The position numbers and the translations under genes were made by a program. Below are positions 39,222 through 47,917 of a stretch of DNA of 64,000 nt, in pieces. Position 1 is the first letter of the stretch. Every line of letters begins with the position of its first letter. Under the pieces are notes generated by a model that was not told where the DNA came from, made no database searches, and was given only the letters and a program-made list of their open reading frames with translations. Origin of the DNA: an uncultured Clostridia bacterium (lineage in GTDB: Bacteria > Bacillota > Clostridia > TANB77 > CAG-508); NCBI GenBank assembly GCA_934133165.1, contig CAKPAW010000003.1, positions 75,018 through 139,017 of the forward strand, read 5' to 3'.

Positions 39222-40859
39222 ATGTCAAAAGAAATTAAATTTGGTGAAGATGCCAGAAAAAGTTTATTAAATGGAGTTAATAAATTAGCAGATACAGTAA
39301 AGGTTACATTAGGACCTAAAGGAAGAAATGTAGTTTTAGATAAGCAATTTGGAGCACCTTTAATTACAAACGATGGTGTTACTATTGCAAAAGAAATAGA
39401 GTTAGATGATCCATTTGAAAATATGGGTGCAAGACTTGTAAAACAAGTTTCTACTAAAACAAATGATGTTGCAGGTGACGGTACTACAACAGCTACAGTT
39501 TTAGCACAAAGCATGATTAAAGAAGGAGTTAAAAATGTAGCAGCAGGTGGTGATCCTATGGCTATTAAAAGAGGTATAGATAAAGCTGTAGAAGCATCTG
39601 TAAAAGCATTAAAAGATATTAGTAGTAATGTAAATGGAAAAGAAGATATAGCAAGAGTTGCAAGCATCTCTGCTAACAACGAAGAAGTAGGAAAACTAAT
39701 TTCAGAAGCTATGGAAAAGGTTTCTAAAGACGGAGTTATTACAATAGAAGAATCTAAAACTTCTAATACAGAATTAAATGTTGTAGAGGGAATGCAATTT
39801 GACAAAGGATATGTTTCTCCATATATGGTAACAGATACAGAAAAAATGGAAGCTGTAATGGATAACCCTTATATATTAATTACAGACAAAAAAATAAGCA
39901 ATATTCAAGAAATATTACCATTGCTAGAAACATTAATGAAAAATTCAGGAAAACTTGTAATTATATGTGATGATGTAGAACAAGAAGCATTATCAACACT
40001 TATATTAAATAAATTAAGAGGAGTTTTAAATGTAGTAGCTGTAAAAGCTCCAGGTTATGGAGATAAAAGAAAAGAAATGCTACAAGATATAGCAATTCTA
40101 ACAGGTGGAGAAGTTATTACATCAGATTTAGGATTGGAACTAAAAGATACTACAATAGAGCAATTAGGTAGAGCAAAACAAGTAAAAGTTCAAAAAGAAA
40201 ATACAATTATAGTAGATGGTATGGGAGATAAGGGGCAAATTGCAGACAGAGTAGGACAATTAAAAGCTCAAATAGCAGAAGAAAAGAGCGAATTTACAAA
40301 AGAAGCTCTTCAAGAACGTTTAGCTAAAATAGCTGGTGGAGTTGCTGTAATTGGTGTAGGAGCAGCAACAGAAGTAGAAATGAAAGACAAAAAATTAAGA
40401 ATAGAAGATGCTTTATCTGCAACACGTGCAGCAGTAGAAGAAGGTATTGTTGCAGGTGGAGGAACAGCATATTTAAATATAATTCCAGAAGTTGAAAAAG
40501 AAGTAAGCTCTTTACAAGGTGATGAAAAATTAGGTGCAAGTATTGTATTAAAAGCTCTAGAAGAACCAGCAAAACAAATTGCCGTAAACGCAGGATTAGA
40601 GCCAGCAGTTATTGTGGAAAAAGTAAAAACATCAGAAAAAGGCGTAGGATTTAATGCAGCAAACAACACTTATGTAGATATGAAAAAGGCAGGAATAGTA
40701 GACCCAACTAAAGTTTCAAGAAGTGCACTTCAAAATGCAGCATCTGTAGCATCTATGGTTCTTACAACAGAAAGTATAGTTACAGATAAGAAAGAAGAGA
40801 AATCATGTTCATGTGGAGGACACGATGCGGTTCCAACAGGAATGGATGGAATGTACTAA
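39222..40859 (+). CDS. groEL: Chaperonin GroEL
   Basis: The 60-kDa chaperonin, 545 residues, full length. ATP-binding VTLGPKGRNVVL and GDGTTTATVLAQ are intact, as are ISANNEEVGKLI and GGGTAYLNI. The end is DKKEEKSCSCGGHDAVPTGMDGMY: the usual GGM tail is replaced by a Cys-rich CSCGGHD segment before MDGMY. AAGGAGG precedes the start, 19 bases after groES. Confidence 0.97.
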   Translation: MSKEIKFGEDARKSLLNGVNKLADTVKVTLGPKGRNVVLDKQFGAPLITNDGVTIAKEIELDDPFENMGARLVKQVSTKTNDVAGDGTTTATVLAQSMIKEGVKNVAAGGDPMAIKRGIDKAVEASVKALKDISSNVNGKEDIARVASISANNEEVGKLISEAMEKVSKDGVITIEESKTSNTELNVVEGMQFDKGYVSPYMVTDTEKMEAVMDNPYILITDKKISNIQEILPLLETLMKNSGKLVIICDDVEQEALSTLILNKLRGVLNVVAVKAPGYGDKRKEMLQDIAILTGGEVITSDLGLELKDTTIEQLGRAKQVKVQKENTIIVDGMGDKGQIADRVGQLKAQIAEEKSEFTKEALQERLAKIAGGVAVIGVGAATEVEMKDKKLRIEDALSATRAAVEEGIVAGGGTAYLNIIPEVEKEVSSLQGDEKLGASIVLKALEEPAKQIAVNAGLEPAVIVEKVKTSEKGVGFNAANNTYVDMKKAGIVDPTKVSRSALQNAASVASMVLTTESIVTDKKEEKSCSCGGHDAVPTGMDGMY

Positions 40860-40878
40860 AATAGAAAGTAAATAAAAG

Positions 40879-40927
40879 AATAAAAGGACTTTTATAGAAT
40901 AAAATTTATAAAAGTTCTTTTATTTTT
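40879..40927 (+). terminator. Terminator after groEL
   Basis: AATAAAAGGACTTTTATA pairs with TATAAAAGTTCTTTTATT, followed by TTT. Confidence 0.75.
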
Positions 40928-40967
40928 GCCAAATATCTTTATCTAAATAAGATAATCTTAGTACATA

Positions 40968-41007
40968 TTTTTTGCAATTTGCAAAAAAAGTCGAATTATG
41001 TTAAAAT
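40968..41007 (+). promoter_or_regulatory. Promoter with overlapping palindromic operator
   Basis: TTGCAA (40979-40984), 17-base spacer, TAAAAT (41002-41007). A perfect 21-base palindrome made of TTTTTTGCAA and TTGCAAAAAA with one central base (40968-40988) covers the -35 box, a likely repressor site for the gene at 41093. Confidence 0.65.
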
Positions 41008-41092
41008 AGCAATGTAACAAATGTAATATATTATTTTTTATTTAAAATAATAAAATTTAAGTTTGTTTTATCTCATATAAGGGGGAAAATGT

Positions 41093-41893
41093 ATGAAGAA
41101 ACATGAAATTGACAATGCGATTAAACAATGTAAGAAAAATTGTTTCGAAGAAGACCAAAAGGTGATGCTAGATGAAAGCGTAATGCGGGCAAGAGGAGGA
41201 ATCTTTTATATTTATGATTTGATTTTCTTTGGAAATAAAATTATTATTTCTACAGAGACAATGAAAAAAATTAAAAGATCCAAAAATAGAGTTACATATA
41301 AAATTTACTCAAATAATTGTACATATTTATTAAAAAGTATAGAAAAAGACAGCCATGAAAATTATGAATTTGTAGATATTGATGGTTATGAAGGTTCTAA
41401 AATTTCAAAATCAATACAGTATTTGAGAGAAAATGAAAATGTAATTTATCTATTAACTAATCGGAAACTTTATGAAAAACTCACTACAATAGGATTAAAA
41501 AATAAAATAATACTATTAGATGAAAATATGAAGTATTCGAGTTTATGTAAAAATCGTTCAGCATGGTTTGTCACTTTAGGTTTTGTAAAACACAAAGAAA
41601 GCAGAATGTTTTTTGAAAGACGTCCAGAGGAGAACTTAGTAAAAGTTTATTCGAAATCTGGAGAGGAAAAACAGTTTGATAAAACTATTGAAATTGAAGT
41701 TAATGATATTATATTAACTAGAACAGATAAAGAAATTAAATATAGTTTTAATATTTATCAAATTGTTACAAGGCATCATAGGAATTTTGCGGTAAGAATC
41801 ATTTGGACAGATATGATTAAAGGTGAGAAGACAAATTTCTATGTAGAAAGATTAGATTACATCTATCGCAAAATGATAGAAGACAATTCATGA
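41093..41893 (+). CDS. Unknown 266-residue protein, possibly PIN-like
   Basis: No family is recognised with confidence. The N-terminal half has a pattern reminiscent of PIN-like nucleases (KVMLDESVMRARGGIFYIYDL, then NVIYLLTNRKLYEKL and KIILLDEN), and the C-terminal half looks beta-rich (AWFVTLGFVKHKESRMFFE, EVNDIILTRTDKEI). The gene uses CGG twice in frame (codons 32 and 124) and CGC, unlike neighbouring core genes, which suggests transfer. GGGGGAAAA precedes the start. A palindrome over its -35 and a strong terminator behind it mark an independent, regulated unit. Confidence 0.55.
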   Translation: MKKHEIDNAIKQCKKNCFEEDQKVMLDESVMRARGGIFYIYDLIFFGNKIIISTETMKKIKRSKNRVTYKIYSNNCTYLLKSIEKDSHENYEFVDIDGYEGSKISKSIQYLRENENVIYLLTNRKLYEKLTTIGLKNKIILLDENMKYSSLCKNRSAWFVTLGFVKHKESRMFFERRPEENLVKVYSKSGEEKQFDKTIEIEVNDIILTRTDKEIKYSFNIYQIVTRHHRNFAVRIIWTDMIKGEKTNFYVERLDYIYRKMIEDNS

Positions 41894-41930
41894 GGAAACA
41901 ACTTAATAAAGTAAAAATTTACTTACGTAA

Positions 41931-41968
41931 TAGCTGTACAATATAAAAATTGTGCAGTTATTTTTTTA
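41931..41968 (+). terminator. Terminator after the 41093 gene
   Basis: TAGCTGTACAAT (41931-41942) pairs with ATTGTGCAGTTA (41949-41960), then seven T residues. Confidence 0.82.
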
Positions 41969-42109
41969 TATAGTAGTAAACTCTTAGTAGGAGGAATTTA
42001 TGTACTAGATAAATATGGCGAGCTTTTTTTTATAAAACACTTGTAAACAAAATAAAAATGTGCTAATATAATAAAAGTAAAATAAAAGATTCAAAGAAAA
42101 AGCAAAGTA

Positions 42110-42332
42110 AGTAGTAGAAAATTATAGTAAAAGAGAGAAAGGTTACCAGCTGAAAGCCGTTCCTATAACTATTACAGAAATTTCACTTTTGAGAACTATT
42201 TTTGAAATAATAGTAGAAAATAGCGTATACCTGCGTTAAAGGATAATAAGGTTAATGATTAAGTATTAATAAAATTAGGTGGTACCACGGAAATAAAGCA
42301 GTTCGTCCTATATAGGATGAACTGCTATTTTT
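42110..42332 (+). promoter_or_regulatory. T-box riboswitch (phenylalanine type)
   Basis: The leader contains the T-box sequence AGGTGGTACCACGG (42277-42290) and a terminator AGCAGTTC..GAACTGCT with a T run (42297-42332). Stem I features are visible: AGAGAGAAAGG and AGCTGAAAGCC, and the base pairing of AGTAAAAG with CTTTT and ACT. The 3' side of the specifier loop reads GAAATTTCAC; its TTC (42182-42184) is a Phe codon, consistent with the downstream pheS and pheT. Uncharged tRNA-Phe would favour read-through. Confidence 0.88.
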
Positions 42333-42360
42333 ATAAAAATAGGAAAGTGATTTATAGTAT

Positions 42361-43494
42361 ATGAAAAAAATTTTAGATTATGAGGATATGCTAAATATAT
42401 TAAATTCATTTAATAAAAACATAAAAAAGCAAGAACCGATAGGAAAAACAAAGTTTGGATGTGAAATAAACCATTATACATATGGAAATGGTGAAAAACA
42501 TGTAATTATAACAGCAGGGACGCATTCTGTAGAATTAATTAGTATTAATTTGGTGTTAGAGTTTATGAGAAAATTGGAAAATAAGGAAATCAATATAAAA
42601 CCGGACGAGTATACATTGCATTTTATTCCAATAGTAAATCCAGAAGGAACAATAATTGTAACATCAGCGATTAGAACATTAATAAAAAAGGAAGTGACAG
42701 AGGAAGAGGAACAAAGAATATGTATTCAATACTATCTAAATGCAAAATTAGATGATAAATATGCAAATGATTATAATAATAGATATGAAAAATTACATCA
42801 CCTAATGTTCCAAAATGCAACTAGCGAATGCATACCAGACAAGTATAAAGAATTAAAGAAAAATATAAAAGAAATAGTAAAAGAAAATAAACTGCCAATA
42901 GGTTGCTTAATAGATTGGTCAAACAATGGAAACGGAATAGATTTAAATTCGAATGTTGAAACTGGTAGATATTTTGATGAAATAAAAGACAACAAGAGTA
43001 TATACATGGAGTTAAGGTTTAATACATTAGATTTAACTAAACCAGGACCAATAGGGAGACCTTTTGAAGGAAACGAATTTAAATATGAACTAGAAAATAG
43101 GGCTATTTTAGAATTTTACAAAAAATTAAAAGAGAAAAGTAATGTGGTAGCATCGTTTATATATCATGCATGTGGCGGATTAGTTTATTATTTAGAGAAA
43201 CAAGAACAAGAAAATCCATGGGATAAAGAATATAACTATTATGAGTATAATAAAAAAGTTGCTGAAATATATTCAAAAACATCGGATTATAAAATGATTC
43301 AAAGTCATGGATATACGACATTAGATACTAAACTTATGACAATGGTACCTGGAACATTGCTAATAGAATTATCAAAGATAAGAGCAAATCCTTTATCACA
43401 ATTTATAGAAAATAATAAAATTGTCAAAGAAGGATATACAGCTACAATAAATAGTAATATTGAAGCTTTAATAAAAACAATAAATAATATATAA
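42361..43494 (+). CDS. M14-type zinc carboxypeptidase-like protein
   Basis: A 377-residue cytosolic protein of the M14 peptidase or succinylglutamate-desuccinylase fold. The zinc motif HxxE is in TAGTHSVELISINL, followed by LHFIPIVNPEGT. A later FIYHACGGLVYYLE contains the third His. The C-terminal PGTLLIELSKI has the position of the catalytic Glu. It is the first gene after the T-box and 22 bases ahead of pheS, so it is probably controlled by phenylalanine supply. Release of Phe from peptides is a tempting but unproven role. The SD is weak. Confidence 0.75.
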   Translation: MKKILDYEDMLNILNSFNKNIKKQEPIGKTKFGCEINHYTYGNGEKHVIITAGTHSVELISINLVLEFMRKLENKEINIKPDEYTLHFIPIVNPEGTIIVTSAIRTLIKKEVTEEEEQRICIQYYLNAKLDDKYANDYNNRYEKLHHLMFQNATSECIPDKYKELKKNIKEIVKENKLPIGCLIDWSNNGNGIDLNSNVETGRYFDEIKDNKSIYMELRFNTLDLTKPGPIGRPFEGNEFKYELENRAILEFYKKLKEKSNVVASFIYHACGGLVYYLEKQEQENPWDKEYNYYEYNKKVAEIYSKTSDYKMIQSHGYTTLDTKLMTMVPGTLLIELSKIRANPLSQFIENNKIVKEGYTATINSNIEALIKTINNI

Positions 43495-43516
43495 AGATAG
43501 AAAGGAGAATTTTTTA

Positions 43517-44551
43517 ATGAAAGAGCAAATTGAACAAATCAAAGTAAATGCATTAAAAGAAATTGAACAAGCAAAAGATTTAAAAGAGTTAAATGAAGCA
43601 AATGTAAAATATTTAGGTAAGAAAGGTGAACTAACAGCAGTATTAAGAGGAATGGGAGCATTATCAGCAGAAGAAAGACCAGTTATAGGAAGCTTAGTAA
43701 ATGTTGTTAGAGATGAGCTAGAAGGAGCTATATCTGAAAAAGAAGGAAAATTTAAAGCAGAGGAAATGGAAGAAAAACTTGCAAAAGAAAAAATAGATAT
43801 TACACTTCCAGCAAACAAAATTAAAAGAGGTAGCAAACATCCATTAAATAGAATAATAGAAGAGGTTGAAGATATATTTGTAGGAATGGGATATGACGTA
43901 GTAGATGGACCAGAACTAGAAACAGATGAATATTGTTTTGAAAGACTAAATTTACCAAAAGGACATCCAGCACGTGATATGCAAGATAGTTTCTACATAA
44001 CACCAGAATACTTATTAAGAACACAAACATCAGCTGTTCAAGCACGTGTTATGATGGCAAATGAAGAAAAATCTCCAATACGTGTTATATGCCCAGGTAA
44101 AGTTTATAGAAGAGATGATGATGCAACACACTCACATCAATTTGCACAAGTAGAAGGATTAGTAATAGATGAAAATATTAGCTTAGCAGACTTAAAAGGA
44201 ACATTAGAAGTATTTATGAAAAAAATGCTTGGAGAAAATACACAGTTAAGATTTAGACCAAGTTATTTCCCATTTACAGAGCCATCTTATGAAGTAGATG
44301 TAAGCTGTTTTAAATGTGCTGGAAAAGGATGCAATCTTTGTAAACAAACAGGATGGATAGAGCTTTTAGGTTCAGGAATGGTACATCCAAACGTATTAAA
44401 AATGAATGGATATGATCCAGAAAAATATACAGGATTTGCTTTTGGAACAGGTCTAGACCGTTTAGCAATGTTCAAGTATGGAATTACAGATATTCGTTTA
44501 TTGTATCAAAATGATGTTAGATTCCTAAATCAATTTGACAGAATGGACTAA
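43517..44551 (+). CDS. pheS: Phenylalanyl-tRNA synthetase alpha subunit
   Basis: Catalytic alpha chain of the (alpha-beta)2 enzyme. The 344-residue protein has the N-terminal coiled coil (to about 85), then class II motifs: HPLNRIIEEVEDIFVGMGY, FERLNLPKGHPARDMQDSFYI, HSHQFAQVEGLV and FGTGLDRLAMFKYGI (motif 3). A Cys-containing insertion CFKCAGKGCNLCKQTGW is seen before motif 3, as in many bacteria. AAAGGAG precedes the start. Confidence 0.97.
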   Translation: MKEQIEQIKVNALKEIEQAKDLKELNEANVKYLGKKGELTAVLRGMGALSAEERPVIGSLVNVVRDELEGAISEKEGKFKAEEMEEKLAKEKIDITLPANKIKRGSKHPLNRIIEEVEDIFVGMGYDVVDGPELETDEYCFERLNLPKGHPARDMQDSFYITPEYLLRTQTSAVQARVMMANEEKSPIRVICPGKVYRRDDDATHSHQFAQVEGLVIDENISLADLKGTLEVFMKKMLGENTQLRFRPSYFPFTEPSYEVDVSCFKCAGKGCNLCKQTGWIELLGSGMVHPNVLKMNGYDPEKYTGFAFGTGLDRLAMFKYGITDIRLLYQNDVRFLNQFDRMD

Positions 44552-44555
44552 GTTT

Positions 44556-44721
44556 AAAAATATAGAAATTTTGAAAAAATGCTCGTTCAAGCTAAGTTGC
44601 GAAGAAATTGTAATCGAAATTTGTGGCACCCTTCCATTAAAAATGAACTCTTTCCACAAATTTCTTAACAATTTCTAACTTACTTACTTTCAATGCGCTT
44701 TTTTAAAAATTTTATATTTTT
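44556..44721. repeat. Long imperfect palindrome between pheS and pheT
   Basis: The 5' half (AAAAATATAGAAATTTTGAA onward) aligns with the reverse complement of the 3' half over about 75 bases. Inner stems include AGAAATTGT with ACAATTTCT and AAATTTGTGG with CCACAAATTT. It has no coding potential; it resembles a MITE or a large processing hairpin. Confidence 0.7.
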
Positions 44722-44747
44722 ATTATAAAATTGAAAAATGTAAATAA

Positions 44748-44780
44748 GGACAAAATGCATAGTATCTATTTGTCCTTTAA
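44748..44780 (+). terminator. Hairpin before pheT
   Basis: AGGACAAA pairs with TTTGTCCT around a loop of about 16 bases, directly before the pheT SD. It could be an attenuator or an mRNA stabiliser rather than a full terminator. Confidence 0.45.
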
Positions 44781-44797
44781 GAAAGGAAAAGAGAAAA

Positions 44798-47161
44798 ATG
44801 AAATTAAGTACAAATTTTGTTAAAGATTATGTAGATATAGATGTAGATTTAAAAACACTTGCAGAAGATATGACAGGTGTTGGAAATGAATATGATTCTG
44901 CTGAAAAGTTAATTAATGCAACTAATTTAGTAGTTGGTGAAGTTATAGAATGTGAAATGCATCCAGACTCTGACCACTTACATGTATGCAAAGTAAATGT
45001 CGGAAATGAGGTTTTACAAATAGTTTGTGGTGCACCCAATGTTAGAAAAGGTTTAAAAGTAATAGTTGCTTTAGTTGGAGCAGAATTACCAGGAGATTTT
45101 AAAATAAAAGCAGGAAAAATTAGAGGTGTAGAATCTAACGGAATGCTTTGCTCAATCGCAGAATTAGGTTTAGATAGCAAATTTTTAAGACCAGAAGACA
45201 AAGAAGGAATACATGAATTACCAGAAACTGCAGTTCCAGGAGAAGACCCTATAAAATTAATGGGAATGGATGACGGAGTAATAGATTTTGAGTTGACAGC
45301 AAACAGAGGAGATTTATTAAGTATTTTAGGTATGGCTTATGAAATAGGTGCAATATATGATAAAAAAGTTAAAGACATAGATTTATCATACAACCAAAGC
45401 AATGAAGATATAAACAACTCTTTTAAAGTGAATGTAAAAACAGATAATTGTTCAATATTCTTAGCAAAAAGAGTTGAAAATGTAGTTATAAAAGAGAGTC
45501 CAGCATTCATAAAAAATAGACTAATAGCTTCTGGAATAAGACCAATAAATAATGTTGTAGATATAAGTAACTATGTAATGCTAGAAGTAGGTCAACCACT
45601 TCACTACTATGATGCAGACACATTAAATGGATGTTTAGAAGTAAGAATGGCTGAAGAAAACGAAAAATTAACAACCTTAGATGATGTAGAAAGAACATTA
45701 TCTAGCGAAGACATAGTAATATCTGATGGTAAAAAAGCAATAGGTCTAGCAGGTGTAATGGGCGGTGCCGACACTGAAATCACAGAAAACACAAAAAATA
45801 TAATGATAGAATCAGCAATATTTGATAACGTAAAAATAAGAAAAACATCAAAAGAAATATTAAGAAGTGAAGCAAGTAATCGTTTTGAAAAAGGCTTAGA
45901 CCCTAACAGAACATACATGGCAATAGAAAGATCTTGTCATTTACTAGAAAAATATGCAGATGCAAAAATAGTTGGTGGACTTGTAAAATATGATGAGGCA
46001 TCATTAGAAGATACAAAAATAGATGTAAGTTTAGAAAAAGTAAACAGAGTATTAGGAACAACAATATCTAAAGAAGATGTATTAGATGTATTTAGAAAAT
46101 TAGCATTTGAAACAGAAGTAAATGGAGATAAAATAACAGTATCAGTTCCAAAAAGAAGAATAGATATATCAATAGAAGAAGATTTAATAGAAGAAGTAGG
46201 AAGAATTTATGGAGTAAATAAGATAGAAGGAAAATTACCAAGTCTTCCATTAAAACAAGGTTCTTATAATAAAACATTAAGAAACATTAGAAACAAAATG
46301 ATAGATTTAGGACTAAATGAAACACTTTCTTACATTTTAGTAAATGATAAAGAAGCTACAAAATACACAACAGATAATGTTGAAATAGTAAAACTTTTAG
46401 ATCCAATGACAGAAGAAAGAAACACATTAAGATATAGTATGATACCATCTCTAGTAAAAATATATGAATACAACAAGGCAAGAAGCCAAAAAGATGTATC
46501 TATATTTGAAATAGGAAAAGGATTCTATAAAAAAGATGAACAATATGGAGAAAACTTAAAACTTTGTGCACTTATGACAGGAGAAAGATACTTATCTGTA
46601 AAATCAAAACAAGTAGATTTTTATGATATTAAAGGTGTAGCAGAAGAACTATTAGATTACCTAGGTTATGGTGGAAGATATAGCTTTGTAGTAAAAGATG
46701 AATTACCACAAGAATTCCATCCATATCAAACTGCACAAATTAGTGTAAATAACGATGTTGTAGGAATTATAGGAAAGCTTCATCCAAATTGCACAAAGGA
46801 CAATGTATATGTATTAGAAATCAATTTAGATAAATTACTAGAAAAGAAAACAGGAAAAATGAAATACAAAGAAATATCTAAATTCCCAAGTGTAAAGAAA
46901 GACTTAGCGGTAGTAATAGATAAAGATATTACATCAGAAGAAATAGCAAAACAAATTAAAAAACTAGCAGGAAACCTATTACTAGGAAGCAAAATATTTG
47001 ATGTTTATACAGGAGAGAACATTGAAGAAAGCAAAAAGAGTATTGCATATTCATTAGAATTTGGAGCAACAGACAGAACATTAACAGACGACGAAATAAA
47101 TGCTATATTAGAAAAAATAATTGCAGGACTTGAAAAACAAGGTGCAATAATAAGAAAATAG
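44798..47161 (+). CDS. pheT: Phenylalanyl-tRNA synthetase beta subunit
   Basis: The 787-residue beta chain, full length. Domains in order: N-terminal part, tRNA-binding OB domain (about 40-150; HPDSDHLHVCKVNVG), B3/B4 editing domain (DFELTANRGDLLSI, ISNYVMLEVGQPLHYYDAD), B5 domain, catalytic-like core (FEIGKGFY) and C-terminal FDX-ACB anticodon-binding domain (KEISKFPSVKKDLAVVID, FGATDRTLTDDEIN). AAGAAAGGA precedes the start. It is separated from pheS by 246 bases of palindromic sequence. Confidence 0.96.
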   Translation: MKLSTNFVKDYVDIDVDLKTLAEDMTGVGNEYDSAEKLINATNLVVGEVIECEMHPDSDHLHVCKVNVGNEVLQIVCGAPNVRKGLKVIVALVGAELPGDFKIKAGKIRGVESNGMLCSIAELGLDSKFLRPEDKEGIHELPETAVPGEDPIKLMGMDDGVIDFELTANRGDLLSILGMAYEIGAIYDKKVKDIDLSYNQSNEDINNSFKVNVKTDNCSIFLAKRVENVVIKESPAFIKNRLIASGIRPINNVVDISNYVMLEVGQPLHYYDADTLNGCLEVRMAEENEKLTTLDDVERTLSSEDIVISDGKKAIGLAGVMGGADTEITENTKNIMIESAIFDNVKIRKTSKEILRSEASNRFEKGLDPNRTYMAIERSCHLLEKYADAKIVGGLVKYDEASLEDTKIDVSLEKVNRVLGTTISKEDVLDVFRKLAFETEVNGDKITVSVPKRRIDISIEEDLIEEVGRIYGVNKIEGKLPSLPLKQGSYNKTLRNIRNKMIDLGLNETLSYILVNDKEATKYTTDNVEIVKLLDPMTEERNTLRYSMIPSLVKIYEYNKARSQKDVSIFEIGKGFYKKDEQYGENLKLCALMTGERYLSVKSKQVDFYDIKGVAEELLDYLGYGGRYSFVVKDELPQEFHPYQTAQISVNNDVVGIIGKLHPNCTKDNVYVLEINLDKLLEKKTGKMKYKEISKFPSVKKDLAVVIDKDITSEEIAKQIKKLAGNLLLGSKIFDVYTGENIEESKKSIAYSLEFGATDRTLTDDEINAILEKIIAGLEKQGAIIRK

Positions 47162-47169
47162 TTGAATCA

Positions 47170-47229
47170 AACGTAAGGAATGGTCCTTTTTGTTCCGAAT
47201 TTGGAACAAAAAGGACCGTCCCTTACGTT
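47170..47229. repeat. Variant REP-like hairpin after pheT
   Basis: AACGTAAGG pairs with CCTTACGTT at the base; GGTCCTTTTTGTTCC pairs perfectly with GGAACAAAAAGGACC at the top around GAATTT. It ends in CCGTCCC and shares its core with the element at 30684-30725. Confidence 0.85.
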
Positions 47230-47285
47230 CACTTGCTAATTGTCTGCTTTTATGATATAAAAAGGAATATAAAGGAGGGAAAATA

Positions 47286-47882
47286 ATGAAAGTATTATTC
47301 GCAACAACAAATCCAGCAAAAGTAAAGAAATATGCAGAAAGATTAAAAGAAAAAAATATAGAAGTACTAACTATTAAAGACTTGGGAATAAATCTAAAGC
47401 CAGAAGAAACAGGGAAAAATGCTATAGAAAATGCTTATATAAAAGCAAAAGCGTATTATGATGAAACCAAAATTACAACTATAGGAATGGATAATAATTT
47501 ATATATAGAAGAGTTGCCAGAAGAAAAACAACCAGGAACACACGTAAGAAGAGTAAACGGAAAAGAATTAAATGATGATGAAATGATTGAATATTATTGT
47601 AATTTAGTTAAAGAATATGGTGGCAAATTGAAAGCTAAATGGGTATATGGAATGGTAATATATAATGGAAAAGAAGCAAAAGAATATACTTGGAGCAAAA
47701 GTCATTTTTATTTTGTAGACAAGCCTTGTGAAAGAAGAAACCCAGGATATCCTTTAGACTCAATATCAATTATGCCAGAATGTAATAAATATTTTGTAGA
47801 CTTAACAGAAGAAGACAAAAATAAAAACAAAGAAAATTATAAAGAAGACGACGTTATAGAGTTTATAGTAAATAATGTGTAA
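47286..47882 (+). CDS. Ham1/RdgB-like non-canonical purine NTP pyrophosphatase
   Basis: Hydrolyses ITP, dITP and XTP to prevent misincorporation. The 198-residue protein starts MKVLFATTNPAKVKKYAERL, has EETGKNAIENAYIKAKAYYD and GMDNNLYIEELP, and a late RRNPGYPLDSISIMPE. The central substrate-binding segment is more divergent than in typical RdgB (GMDNNLYI in place of the usual DDSGL), so this is a distant member. AAGGAGGG precedes the start. Confidence 0.82.
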   Translation: MKVLFATTNPAKVKKYAERLKEKNIEVLTIKDLGINLKPEETGKNAIENAYIKAKAYYDETKITTIGMDNNLYIEELPEEKQPGTHVRRVNGKELNDDEMIEYYCNLVKEYGGKLKAKWVYGMVIYNGKEAKEYTWSKSHFYFVDKPCERRNPGYPLDSISIMPECNKYFVDLTEEDKNKNKENYKEDDVIEFIVNNV

Positions 47883-47917
47883 ATATGTTAAATAATAAAT
47901 TGTAAAGGAGAAAAAAT

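Noticed and set aside
39182..39805. Minus-strand ORF of 207 codons over groEL
   Set aside because: Antisense shadow of groES-groEL with no start signal or recognisable domain.
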